A stretch of 64,000 nt of DNA from contig JASSUI010000001.1 of NCBI GenBank assembly GCA_031963415.1, positions 2,604,001-2,668,000 on the forward strand. The letters are read 5' to 3'. Positions 53,476-63,100 of the stretch are shown piece by piece; the stretch's first letter is position 1; every line of letters starts with the position of its first letter. This stretch comes from JASSUD01 sp031963415. Its GTDB lineage: Bacteria; Pseudomonadota; Gammaproteobacteria; Burkholderiales; Burkholderiaceae. The position numbers were made by a program, and so were the translations under genes. Below the pieces are notes generated by a model. That model saw only the letters and a list, made by a program, of their open reading frames with translations, was not told the origin of the DNA and did no database searches.

Positions 53476-54737
53476 ACAAGCACCCTCCGACTAAATGATG
53501 GATGAGCAACCTGTGTCGTGACTTCGTTTTCACGAGTATTTAATTGCAAATCGATTTGAATAAATTCTGCGGGGTATAACAGTGCAACACCAATGCGCAT
53601 AATCATCTTGCCTTGCTTGATGTCTTCTTGCGTCATGCTCTCACCGATGCCCAGAAATAATTGAAACGCTTGTTCTTCTTGTGTGCCAAATAGGCCCCCG
53701 CTTTGCCATAGCTTTCTTAACCAACTACGCGCAAAGCCTTTGAGCTTAATCCAAGTCAATTCATTATTTGGCTCAAAGACGAAAAACCGGCTTATCTGGA
53801 TTAGGTGGGTTTCAATATAAGAAACTAAACGGCGGATTTGAACGTATCGAAAAACTGACTGATTAGGCGTGTCTACTAACGTGCGGCAACCCCAAATCCG
53901 CACGCCGCGCCCTGGAAAGCTATGAATTGCATTAATAGTGGCGGTTGTTTCGGAAAATAGTTGCTCTGTTTCCCATTGTGAATATTCTGGCTTCAGCACA
54001 TGAGATAAAGGGATGTTTGCAGGCGCTTTCCAAATGCCACGCTCACGATCGGTATGTTGAATCGCTGCTATGACGGCGGCAGATGGTGGCAGCTTCACGC
54101 GTTCTGTTCCCTTTTCCACATCGAGGTAATAATCAGTGATCAGATGCGGCCAATAAGCGGCCGAATAAGCTGCGTTACCAAGAGCAAGCTGAACAAACTG
54201 TTCTTTGCATTTAATCGTCTGATTGACTGATGATGGCGTATCCAAAATGCAGAACAAATTGAAATGCTCTTGCTGGATTTGTAATAACGCTTGCCAAACT
54301 TGAAGCCAACGGTTGACTTTATCGCTATCGGCGACCTTATCTCCGTCGAGTAACACAATGTCGGGCACCGCAACTAAATTTATTTCTGGTTCTGTCGCGA
54401 TAACAGATAAGAGCACCGTATTGGATAAATCAGCGGTGATCTTGTCATCATCGGCCTCTTTTAACGCATCATAATTATCAATACACAGCACAAAACAACG
54501 TCCACCGTTGTTGTCAAAGTAATGCTGCAGTGCGTAATACAACACGCTGCGCTCGGCTGGATGATTCTCTTTTAATTGATTTTGATAATCGGTAAATGAT
54601 TCGATCGCATACAGTCCTCCTTTCACCCCTCCTTGGGTATAGCCGATAAAAACCGGCACTGCTGTCGCGTTTTCATAAGGCGTGGGAGTTAGCAGTGAAT
54701 CGGAAAACGAAACACCAGGTTGCAAAAAAGAGGTCAT
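53472..54737 (-). CDS. afp4: eCIS sheath protein (Afp4-like)
   Basis: The 421-residue sheath paralogue is the most diverged of three. It starts SFLQPGVSFSDSLLTPTPYE and later shows DRERGIWKAPANIPL, VWGC-like RIWGCRTLVDTP and the tail-sheath end MTQEDIKQGKMIMRIGVALL. In Afp, the Afp4-type sheath forms the base ring that contacts the baseplate. The loop of about residues 90-240 is enlarged and unlike the other two. No ribosome site is obvious. Confidence 0.92.
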   Translation of the reverse strand: MTSFLQPGVSFSDSLLTPTPYENATAVPVFIGYTQGGVKGGLYAIESFTDYQNQLKENHPAERSVLYYALQHYFDNNGGRCFVLCIDNYDALKEADDDKITADLSNTVLLSVIATEPEINLVAVPDIVLLDGDKVADSDKVNRWLQVWQALLQIQQEHFNLFCILDTPSSVNQTIKCKEQFVQLALGNAAYSAAYWPHLITDYYLDVEKGTERVKLPPSAAVIAAIQHTDRERGIWKAPANIPLSHVLKPEYSQWETEQLFSETTATINAIHSFPGRGVRIWGCRTLVDTPNQSVFRYVQIRRLVSYIETHLIQISRFFVFEPNNELTWIKLKGFARSWLRKLWQSGGLFGTQEEQAFQLFLGIGESMTQEDIKQGKMIMRIGVALLYPAEFIQIDLQLNTRENEVTTQVAHPSFSRRVLV

Positions 54738-54785
54738 CGCAGCTTGCTTTTATCAGTTAATCACGTTGGAAATAGCGCTGTAGCG

Positions 54786-56132
54786 TTAAGCCATGTCTTG
54801 CGTAAATTGCAAAATAATGAATTCCGCTGGACGCACCGCTGCCATCCCGATTTTGACGATCATCCTGCCTTTGTTTACATCGTCTCGTGTCATCGTGATG
54901 CCTTCGCCCACTTGAACAAAATATCCTTCTTCAGGACGCGCGCCCATTAAGCCGCCCAATTGCCAAATGTTGTAAAGGTAGCTGTCAATCGCTGCTTTCA
55001 CTTTGGTCCAAGTGGTGGCGGTATTGGGCTCGAACATAGCTAAGCGAACGGCATCACCAACATCGCGTTCGACACGATTAAATAAACGCCGCACTGGCAC
55101 ATAGCGCCAATCAGTGGTGTTTTTATCGACCAACGTCCTAGCACCATAAACGACCGCACCTTGGCCATCGAACCAACGAATCACATTGGTGCCATTTTCA
55201 TTTAACGTTCCGTGATCTTCTTCGCTCACTCTGACGCCGGGCACGCCGCCTCGAATCGTCACATTAGCCGGCGCTTTCCATATGCCGCGCTCGCGGTCAG
55301 TGCGGCAATACACGCCAGCTATCGCTGCGCTTGGGGGGATGGGATTGTCTTGATTAAACTTCGCCACTTCATCACTGACCTTTTTGCTGATTTGTTGGTA
55401 GAGAGATGGATTCCGAGTCTTTAACTCTGATAACTTGAACCACTTTGGCGTTTGCTGTTCTTTATCCATGTAATCCGCAACTGAAACTTCAGCATCGGCA
55501 ACCCAATACCCTTGGGATAGCTGGATATAAGGATAATAAAAAGCAACTTGTGCTTGGCCTTTCAATTTAGCGCATTCTGTAGCGTCCTTATCAGCGCCAT
55601 GCGCAATTAAAAAATGGCCTTTCTTTTTATCGAGCAAATTGGTAAGCCCGCTATAAACCGTATCAGCCTCGTTAGTGTCTTTAGCTTTTGTAGCCATTGC
55701 CAACAATGAGATATCAGGACACTCTTCAATTTTTCCGACAAACTTTGCAGCGTCTGTGGAGAGATCTTTTGCACTCAATAAATAGCAAGGCCCGCCGCCA
55801 TTTTCAAAATAATTTTTTAGGGCGAGGGAGGACGCTGAACCGACTTTTAGCGCCACTGTCGCGTCTTTAATCACATAGGTATATTTTGTCTTCGATTCAT
55901 CCGTGGCCGTTGAGGTTAGATGAACCGTTCCGAGCAGCGAACCATAGTCGTGATTGAATCGACTGCAGTAATCAAGCCAATCATTGACTTTCATACAACC
56001 TTTATCTATCTCAATCGGGTTTCCATCTAAGCCATACCATGTACTAATAAAACATGGCACAGTTGAACTTGCACTCACTGACAATGAAAGCCTTGCCTGT
56101 TCTTCTACAATGACGCCTGGTGCTGTTCCCAT
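54786..56132 (-). CDS. afp3: eCIS sheath protein (Afp3-like)
   Basis: This 448-residue contractile sheath subunit has the conserved C-terminal core DRERGIWKAPANVTIRGGVP, VYGARTLVDKN, WTKVKAAIDSYLYNIWQLGG, EGITMTRDDVNKGRMIVKIG and AAVRPAEFIILQFTQDM. An N-terminal APGVIVEEQARLSLSV strand likely forms the inter-subunit linker. A long surface insertion lies in the middle. GAGGAG precedes the ATG. Confidence 0.95.
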   Translation of the reverse strand: MGTAPGVIVEEQARLSLSVSASSTVPCFISTWYGLDGNPIEIDKGCMKVNDWLDYCSRFNHDYGSLLGTVHLTSTATDESKTKYTYVIKDATVALKVGSASSLALKNYFENGGGPCYLLSAKDLSTDAAKFVGKIEECPDISLLAMATKAKDTNEADTVYSGLTNLLDKKKGHFLIAHGADKDATECAKLKGQAQVAFYYPYIQLSQGYWVADAEVSVADYMDKEQQTPKWFKLSELKTRNPSLYQQISKKVSDEVAKFNQDNPIPPSAAIAGVYCRTDRERGIWKAPANVTIRGGVPGVRVSEEDHGTLNENGTNVIRWFDGQGAVVYGARTLVDKNTTDWRYVPVRRLFNRVERDVGDAVRLAMFEPNTATTWTKVKAAIDSYLYNIWQLGGLMGARPEEGYFVQVGEGITMTRDDVNKGRMIVKIGMAAVRPAEFIILQFTQDMA

Positions 56133-56237
56133 AATCTCCTCGTTCGAATGCTATACATTACCTATGCGCTAAATGCGCGATCGCGTAAAAGTTGCGTGTG
56201 TTAAGTCATCTTAAGATTGACATTTTGACGTAACCAA

Positions 56238-57377
56238 TTAGGCCTGCCCCACTTCTTGCGTAAACTGCAAAATAATAAATTCCGCTGGACGCACTGCCGC
56301 TAAACCAACTCTGACAATCATCTTGCCGTTTAACACATCATCTCGCGTCATCGTGATACCTTCGCCCACTTGAACAAAGTATCCCTCTTCTGGCCGTGAA
56401 CCCATTAAGCCCCCCATTTGCCAGATGTTGTACAGGTAGTTGTCAATCGCTGCTTTCACACGCGTCCAAGTCGCTCCGGTATTGGGCTCGAACACCGCAA
56501 TGCGAACAGCACGCTTGATATCTCGCTCTGCCATATCAAATAAACGGCGTACGGGGATGTAGCGCCAATCTAAATCTGTCGACATCGTTCGTGCGCCCCA
56601 GACTATATTGCCCACATTGCGGAACTCGCGAATCATGTTGATCGCTATCTGACCATCTTTATTGTTGTCACCCTGGTCTTGATCCGTCGCTTTGTACTTG
56701 AGACGCAATCCGCCTTTGAGCGAGATATTTGCAGGGGCTTTCCATACACCGCGCGCGCGGTCCACTGAACAGTAAATACCAGCCATTACTGCACTTGCTG
56801 GAATCTCAATAGGAGTCTTTTCCGGACCGGTTAGCAGATTAGGGTAGTAAATTGCGGCACAAGGATTTTCATCGAGCTCAGGACGAGTAACCTCGAATTT
56901 CTGCACAACTCCTTTTGCGCCGTTCTTTTTGATAGCGGCTCTGATAGCGGCTCCGCCGTTTGTTGATGTGGGAGGTATCTGCTCAAGATCTAAAATCGCA
57001 AACAAAGACTTACCAGGCTTACACAAACTAGCTACTACACCTTTAATATCTTGCCCCGCCGCCACCAACAAAGTGATGTCGTCAAATTTTGAAACTTCCG
57101 CTTCCATAGCGTCTGCATTGACGACATAGCAGTATCCTCCGCCATTCTCAAAGTAAGCTCTAAGAGAGACGTGTAACGTATTTGTTTCACTAAACGTTGT
57201 GTTCGCCACAAAATCTAGCCAAGAATCAAAACGCCTTGCCGTTGGATAATCACTACCACTTTTGTCCGCAAAAATCGGCACTGCCGTCGCCCCTGTTGAG
57301 ACAGAGATTGAAAGGCTGGGGGATTCTTCGATATAAACACCCGGGTAGGTGTAGGTGGTCGACACATTCGCGGTCAT
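56238..57377 (-). CDS. afp2: eCIS major sheath protein (Afp2-like)
   Basis: The 379-residue sheath subunit begins MTANVSTTYTYPGVYIEESP, the conserved linker strand, and ends AAVRPAEFIILQFTQEVGQA. The core VDRARGVWKAPANISLKGGL and IVWGARTMSTDLDWRYIPVR is intact. As in Afp, it is the gene right behind the tube gene and probably the most abundant sheath. The ATG at 57377 has GGAGTTTTT upstream; the longer frame from 57437 lacks support. Confidence 0.95.
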   Translation of the reverse strand: MTANVSTTYTYPGVYIEESPSLSISVSTGATAVPIFADKSGSDYPTARRFDSWLDFVANTTFSETNTLHVSLRAYFENGGGYCYVVNADAMEAEVSKFDDITLLVAAGQDIKGVVASLCKPGKSLFAILDLEQIPPTSTNGGAAIRAAIKKNGAKGVVQKFEVTRPELDENPCAAIYYPNLLTGPEKTPIEIPASAVMAGIYCSVDRARGVWKAPANISLKGGLRLKYKATDQDQGDNNKDGQIAINMIREFRNVGNIVWGARTMSTDLDWRYIPVRRLFDMAERDIKRAVRIAVFEPNTGATWTRVKAAIDNYLYNIWQMGGLMGSRPEEGYFVQVGEGITMTRDDVLNGKMIVRVGLAAVRPAEFIILQFTQEVGQA

Positions 57378-57477
57378 AAAAACTCCGATTCTTTTAAGCG
57401 CCTCTATTGACAAAACGGCATCGATATTCCGCCGCACTCAAAGCGAGGATGGTTGCGTTTTGCTCAACAAGTTGTAT

Positions 57478-57942
57478 TTAATTAAATTCGACAGTTAAGC
57501 GAGCAGCTGTCAAAGAGATTTCTTCGATAGCGACCTCGTTACTTGAGGCGTCAAAACTGGGAGAGGAAAGCCGGTTCGGGAAAACGTCAAAAACGTTCCA
57601 AGTAACTAATGGGTTTTCGCCAGACTCGTCAGTGAGGCTGATCGTGATATCTTTTTTCTCGACTGCATTGAGCGTGATCGTGTTGAACCAGTCGTACAAA
57701 CCACTGCTTTTGCGAAATACCCCTCGTCTGAGCGTGAAGTTAATAACTTGCGATTGCCCAGGCATTTGAAAATGATTGCCAAACCCATCTTTATATTCAA
57801 TGGTCTCGACCCCTAATTCCAAACCTGACACAGCACTACAGAGTAGCTCTGCATCTTTCCCGTCTGCACCTCGAACATGCACGCGATAACGGTAAGTCGA
57901 AATAGGATATGTCGCTGCCATATCTTGCGCTGAAATCGCCAT
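57478..57942 (-). CDS. afp1: eCIS inner-tube protein (Afp1-like)
   Basis: The 154-residue T4 gp19/Hcp-type tube subunit begins MAISAQDMAATYPISTYRYR and shows VSGLELGVETIEYKDGFGNH, FQMPGQSQVINFTLRRGVF, SSGLYDWFNTI and the end EEISLTAARLTVEFN. It stacks as hexamers to form the inner tube that carries cargo. GAGGAG lies upstream of the ATG at 57942. It is the first gene of the eCIS transcription unit. Confidence 0.95.
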   Translation of the reverse strand: MAISAQDMAATYPISTYRYRVHVRGADGKDAELLCSAVSGLELGVETIEYKDGFGNHFQMPGQSQVINFTLRRGVFRKSSGLYDWFNTITLNAVEKKDITISLTDESGENPLVTWNVFDVFPNRLSSPSFDASSNEVAIEEISLTAARLTVEFN

Positions 57943-57973
57943 ATTGTTCTCCTCAAATTTCGGATCATGACAA

Positions 57974-57988
57974 TATGCGCTGCGCATA
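57974..57988. promoter_or_regulatory. 15-bp palindrome in the afp1 leader
   Basis: TATGCGC, a central T and GCGCATA form an exact dyad 31-45 bases upstream of the afp1 ATG. The size and position fit an operator of a dimeric regulator of the eCIS operon, but no regulator is known from this window. Confidence 0.4.
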
Positions 57989-58078
57989 CTGTCGGTTTAA
58001 AAAATTAAATACAAGACACACTACTTTGCACAACACTTCAAAATTCTTAACTTAAAAATTTAAGGCGATAAAAGCCAT

Positions 58079-58100
58079 AAGGTAAGGCTCGCCTTACCTT
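58079..58100. terminator. Hairpin with 9-bp stem upstream of the eCIS operon
   Basis: AAGGTAAGG, loop CTCG and CCTTACCTT form a perfect stem followed by TTAAT. It could be an orphan terminator insulating the eCIS promoter, or a leader structure. Which transcript it ends is unclear. Confidence 0.5.
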
Positions 58101-58538
58101 TAATATTCAGAACAATAGATAGCCCTTTATATATTTCAAAAAGAAATGGAATATATAAAATCCGATCGTGTAGCCAGAGCCAGCGCCCAGCTACCAAAAA
58201 AGCAGACGGGAAAACATTGTAAGAGAGGGATAATTTTTGAACCTGCTATTGGCGTAAATCAATGGAAGGGAGATGAAAAAAAGTATCTAGCTTCAGACAA
58301 AAATTACGATAAACAGCGTGCCTCATTATTTTTACTCACAATAATTTCTAATTTCTTTTTACTGCTGAGTTCAATCCTCCCATATCAATGACCTTATTGT
58401 TAATACGGAAAAATACTTAGATGGTACCCCTGTCGGCACTCTTCTGTAGCAGACTTTTGGACTCAGAATAAGGCTAGGCTAATGCTTGTATTCATAGTGC
58501 TAAACGCGAAATTTTGCTAGGTCAAAAATGCTCCTGCC

Positions 58539-58574
58539 CCCAAAAAATTAGAGCACGGCGTCTAATTTTTTGGG
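58539..58574. repeat. Perfect 14-bp inverted repeat
   Basis: CCCAAAAAATTAGA at 58539-58552, an eight-base loop and the exact complement at 58561-58574 form a strong hairpin. It may be a terminator or an end of a lost mobile element. No gene ends nearby. Confidence 0.6.
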
Positions 58575-58660
58575 ATCAGTCCATTTGACGATAGGCTTAT
58601 GTTTGGCAAGGCCGTTGCAGAACACCGAAATGCTGTGCAATAGAAGTTGAATGGCGAAAG

Positions 58661-58735
58661 TACTTTCGCCACTTAGTCAAATTTGTCGCTGGAAAGCCTC
58701 TTTAGGCGGAGATATTAAGCATGTTGGCGAAAGTA
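58661..58735. repeat. 75-bp dispersed repeat, left copy
   Basis: It begins TACTTTCGCCA and ends TGGCGAAAGTA, exact inverted termini, and contains an inner AGCCTCTTTAGGC hairpin. A diverged copy of the same length lies at 60060-60134, beyond the arsenic gene pair. This is a MITE-like structure. Just left of it, GGCGAAAG together with CTTTCGCC makes an 18-bp palindrome at the junction. Confidence 0.7.
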
Positions 58736-58841
58736 ATTTAACCTCCGCTTCAGGAAAAAATTTACTCAACACAACTAGAAAATGTTCATGCTCCTCCCAA
58801 CATATTGTTGACACCCCTAATATTTCAATTATTATTGAAAC

Positions 58842-59183
58842 ATGGAAACAAAAAACGTCATCAACGCACTAGCTGCATTAGCTCACGACTCTCGCCTTGC
58901 GATCTTTCGCACTTTGGTACAAGCGGGGCCGGCTGGCTTATCTGCAGGAAAGATTGGAGAGGCTACTGGGATCCCGCCCTCCTCCTTGTCCTTCCATATG
59001 AAAGAACTGACATACGCGGGCATGGTAACGGCCAGCCCCCAAGGGCGTTTTATCATCTATACCGCTAACTTCACTACGATGAATGCACTGCTTGCTTTCC
59101 TTACCGAAAACTGCTGTGGGGGCAGCTCCTGTACGCCTGTTTGTCATCCAGTTTGCACAACTACTGAAGGGAGTTCATTATGA
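58842..59183 (+). CDS. arsR: ArsR-family arsenite-responsive repressor
   Basis: This 113-residue winged-helix repressor has the DNA-binding segment SAGKIGEATGIPPSSLSFHM followed by KELTYAGMV. The C-terminal cysteines (C91, C92, C97, plus C101 and C105) resemble the trio that binds As(III) in the Acidithiobacillus ferrooxidans-type ArsR. It should repress its own operon and release on arsenite or trivalent organoarsenicals. The stop overlaps the start of arsI by ATGA. No arsenate reductase or arsenite efflux gene is in the window. Confidence 0.92.
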   Translation: METKNVINALAALAHDSRLAIFRTLVQAGPAGLSAGKIGEATGIPPSSLSFHMKELTYAGMVTASPQGRFIIYTANFTTMNALLAFLTENCCGGSSCTPVCHPVCTTTEGSSL

Positions 59184-59650
59184 AACGTCTACATGTTCAT
59201 ATTTCTGTCGATAACTTGGATGAAAGCATCCGTTTTTATTCCGCATTGTTCGCAGTCAGGCCATCTGTAAGCAAATCCGATTACGCTAAATGGATGTTGG
59301 ATGACCCAAGAGTCAATTTCGCTATCTCCCAGCGCGGCGCGGCTACTGGATTGAATCACCTGGGCGTGCAAGTGGAATCGGCTAACGAATTGGCTGAGAT
59401 GCACCAACGTTTACAAGGCTTGCAAGCTGACATAACTGAAGAAAACAAAGTGTCCTGCTGCTATGCAAAAGCAGATAAATATTGGGTTAACGATCCCCAG
59501 GGCGTTGCATGGGAAACTTTCCACACACTCGACAGTATCCCTATCTTTGGTAAGGACCATGAGATTCAATCCCCGGGTTCAGTCGTTGATATACCAGCTA
59601 TCAAGAGCGACAAAGCAACGTCGTGTCGTCCAACAGGAGCATGCTGTTGA
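59180..59650 (+). CDS. arsI: ArsI/CadI-type vicinal-oxygen-chelate enzyme (C-As lyase)
   Basis: The 156-residue protein has the ArsI layout: metal ligands H5, H60 and E112, and the vicinal pair C93-C94 in VSCCYAKADKYWVNDPQGVA, which binds trivalent organoarsenicals. ArsI splits the carbon-arsenic bond with O2 and Fe(II). Cadmium-induced CadI proteins share the fold, so this role is likely but not certain. The end CRPTGACC adds a Cys pair. It is coupled to arsR. In fungal or soil settings, methylated arsenicals are a plausible substrate (inference). Confidence 0.88.
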   Translation: MKRLHVHISVDNLDESIRFYSALFAVRPSVSKSDYAKWMLDDPRVNFAISQRGAATGLNHLGVQVESANELAEMHQRLQGLQADITEENKVSCCYAKADKYWVNDPQGVAWETFHTLDSIPIFGKDHEIQSPGSVVDIPAIKSDKATSCRPTGACC

Positions 59651-59696
59651 CCTTTTACCGAAAAAGGATTCATGTTTTTTATCGGCTCATGAATCG

Positions 59697-59745
59697 GGGT
59701 CGCTTGATCGTAAATTTGCTACCGAAAACCTCGGTCAAGCGACCC
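59697..59745 (+). terminator. Long hairpin downstream of arsI
   Basis: GGGTCGCTTGATCG pairs with CGGTCAAGCGACCC (one G-T pair) around a loop of about 21 bases, 47 bases past the arsI stop. There is no long T run right after it, so it is a probable rather than classical terminator. Confidence 0.6.
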
Positions 59746-60196
59746 TCAAGCGTGAGTTTCTAAGATATTAGGGTTTAACTCAGACTTGGGTAAAGTTGAG
59801 GCGGGTTGAGATAGGAACGTGGCCTGCTCAAAGAGCTAAGTAGGTGATAAATTTTAGGGCGACTTAGGCAAGCTTTATTTCTTTCTACGTTAGGATAACC
59901 TTTCTTTTACTCCTCCTCCTTCTAATTGATCCACCAACCAGTTATCGCATATCCATAAACCTTTTTCCGACCTCATTTGCGTTGGATGCCAGTCAGTAGT
60001 CTACAAAGGCTTTGCAGGCCCCTGTATTTTCTTTATTTTTCAAGGGGCTCAGGCATTTTTACTTTCGCCATTTGGCCAAATTAGCGGTCGAAAAGCCTCA
60101 TTAGGCGTAGTTATTAATTGTGATGGCGCACAGATTAAGCGGCAAATACGTCTAACTCGCTCGACGATGGGATACGATAAATAGAAGCAAGGGCAA
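59746..60196. other. Spacer with repeat copy before the Tc toxin 3' end
   Basis: Apart from the right-hand 75-bp repeat copy, it contains no gene that I can support. It lies between the convergent arsI and toxin genes. Confidence 0.3.
60060..60134. repeat. 75-bp dispersed repeat, right copy
   Basis: It starts TACTTTCGCCA like the left copy and keeps AAAAGCCTCATTAGGCG at the same offset. The right end (TGGCGCACAGA) has decayed from TGGCGAAAGTA. It is exactly the length of the copy at 58661-58735. Confidence 0.65.
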
Positions 60197-63100
60197 TCAC
60201 CCTGCCCATGTCACTGCAACCCATAAATCAGCTAACGCTTTGCTTTCGAAAAAGAACTGCAACGCTCCGTCCGGTGTTGCGGGTAACCCCGCAGTAAGTG
60301 GACCGCGCAATAGCTTGCCTAGCGTCTTTTCGTCCCTGCTCAAGGTGCCATTTTTGGTCATGTCAGTCGTACTACCCGCTGCGAAGATATCAATGGTAGC
60401 GGGAACGGGACCGTTATCCAATGTGCGTGCAACTACATCCACGCCAACAACGGTCTTAAGGTGTCCCTTACTCCAGAATGGATAGTGCTCGGGCCGTAGT
60501 TTGAGCGCCAATTCAAATCGCTGGCCGGAAGCCGGCATTTGGTTCTGGAATTTAGCCCACTCGGTCGGAAATTCTTGACGCATAGAGAATAACCGCACTG
60601 AACCAGCCGCTTGCCCTACAGTGATCAATTCTTTGATGTGTTTGATGGCGCCGCTACGCATTAAGCCTCCGCCCTCACGAGCAGTGTAACGGAGGTGCAA
60701 GATAACGTCGTTGATCGTGTCATAGTCGAACTGAGCCGGGTCTTGTTCGCTGGGATTGGCCGGCAACTCCAACTGCCATTCGCTGATTACCCCTGAGTTC
60801 TCAAAAGGTAGATAGCGTTCGTCGCGCAGGTTGGTCTCGAATAGCCCGCTGTCGTTCTGGGCGGAACTGGTGACGACAGACTGTAGGCTGCCGAAATAGT
60901 CGTTGAAGCGCTCATCTTCGGCGTCCTCGCGCGCATAAGCCCCATCGCGTAGAACTTGCGCCTTGCGAATGCTGCTCTTGAGCAGCGTCAGTGTGCAGTT
61001 GACACTCGCGTAGGGACCAGTCACACAAGGGATGCTCACCGCCGCTGTCTTAATGCGACGGAAATAGTGGCCGGGGCCGTCCATATCAAACAGTTCCTCT
61101 GGCAGTCGTACTGTGCACCGGCCAGTTGCGCGCAGTTGGATCAAGGCGAATGGATCCAGCTGGAGTAGGCTAACGTGCTTGGTCAGCTCGTATTCTCGCT
61201 GGTTAAGGTCATGGTAGGCCATCTCCATGCGTTTAATATCCAAGTAAAGCTTTTCTCCGGCTAGCAGGCCTTCCTTGCCAGCCAAATAGCCGAATTGGAG
61301 GTAGCTCAGTTCAGGATTGCCCAGTTCGTGCTGCAAAGCACGTTCGGCCTTTTTGGCAATATCAAAGGCGAATTGGAAGCATTGCGCATATAGCCCCTTC
61401 ACCTCGCGCTTTATCCAACTATAGAGCGCCTTGTTGGTTTTCTTACCCGTTTTCTCAGTTCCTTCTTCATTCAAGAAGCGCTCGATCTCCTCAGTATTTT
61501 TCATCTGCTGCTGATGATTCTTCAGCTCCAGTTCAGCGATGACCTCGCGAATCTGGGCAGCACGGAGTTGTTTGAAGATCTGTGTAATCTCGCCAGCCGC
61601 GAGATTGCTCTGGAAGGCCCAATCGCGCTCGCGGCGCGCAAAAGAATCAATGCGGCTAGCTCTTCTGGCTTCGAAGTTGAGTCTATCGGCAACGGCTCGG
61701 GCAGCAGCAGCGACAGCGCCAACCGCATTTCCAACATGATCGCCTCCATACTCAGCTGTACCGCCAACACCAAAGGGCAGCGCATTGAGCTGAAACTTGG
61801 GCACAGCATGAGCGACTGAACTAAGAACATTCATTATATTAGCGATATCACTAGATAACTGCGCACCTTCCAGCAAAAGCGTCTCACGGACTTCATGCGA
61901 GCTAAGTAGTTTCCCGCCATTGAGCGCTTGCGCGGCTTGGGCGGCCACATCTGTGGCAATATCTACCTCAATTTCCCGCAATCCGATCTCCGGCTCTTTC
62001 ATGGCTGCTTTCATTTTGTCCAGGCTATCCCTGTCCAGCTCTTCAAGTTCGGGGATCGCTTTCTCGATCTCGTCAGGTTTCCTACCCAGTTGCTGCTCGT
62101 AATAAGTGTAGCGCTGCACAGCCAGAGCCAGCGATTGCAGCAGCCCTTCTTTAGACTTAATGGCTTCCTGAAGCTGGCTATAGCGCACATGTTCGACCAT
62201 CTCCAAGATCACCCGTTCGTGCTTAGCGCGCAAAATCGCCATGGCCTCGCCATCTTCCTTTTCCATCGCCGACAGCAGGTTGTTACCCAGGGATTTGACT
62301 TCCTGAACGATCTCGGCGGCTTTCTGCACCAGCAGCTGAAAACGCACCAGCGGCAACGGCTGGTGGAGGCCATTGATAATGGCGCCCACATCGAGGCCAG
62401 CGGCAGTCGCACGCGCCAGCATGGCTGGGTCGATCGGTGGCTCAAACAGAGCGAGTTGGCGAAAGATACCTTGAAAGTTCAGGCTGTTACGTATCTTGAA
62501 AAGGCGGTCGGCTACCGTATCCCAATAACTCAGCAGTTTGTCATTGCGCGGCACACAGAAATAGAGCGCCTTACCTAGGCTGCGCACCGTTGACAGCCGG
62601 TCGTTATTGCCCATATCGGCGGCGGGAAATGGCATCAGGTCGAAGGGCAGATCGGCTTCCACATCGCGCAAGACGGTGCCGAATTGGTTGAGGTCGTGCC
62701 GCAGATTGGCGTAGGTTTGCGCTCGCACCGTACCCTTCTTAGGCACGGGCTGTGGCCGTGGGCCAAGGATATTGGCAGCCAGCACATATACCATCATCGC
62801 CTCGTCGATGGCCTCGCCAGTGTCTTGCCGAAACAGCGAATCGCCCCAAGCAATTAAATTGTCCAGATAGGCCATCACCGTCTTGTACATATACGCCTGC
62901 TGCCTAAAGCGTGCGATGACATGCGGACGGAAAGGATCATTCTGCCAAGCCTCAATGCTTTTTAGCGTTTCTTCACGCAGCGCCTTGTCTGCTGCATTGT
63001 CGGGGAGGGCGAGGTTGACAAGTATCTCTTCGATCTTTTTGATATCGGTATATTGGAAAGGCCGCACCTTCCAGAATCGCTCTGGCGTAGGGCCGTCGCT

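Larger units (their letters stand above)
57943..58841. promoter_or_regulatory. eCIS leader and intergenic region before arsR
   Basis: The roughly 900-bp region separates the leftward eCIS operon from the rightward arsR-arsI pair. It holds a 15-bp palindrome next to afp1, a hairpin at 58079, a long perfect hairpin at 58539 and one copy of a 75-bp repeat. A plus-strand frame at 58146-58391 lacks family resemblance. No sigma-factor consensus is clear. Confidence 0.4.

Noticed and set aside
58146..58391. 81-residue plus-strand frame upstream of the eCIS operon
   Set aside because: It has no recognisable family, odd composition, and lies among hairpins and repeats. A vague resemblance to transposase tails (KRGIIFEPAIG) is too weak to call.
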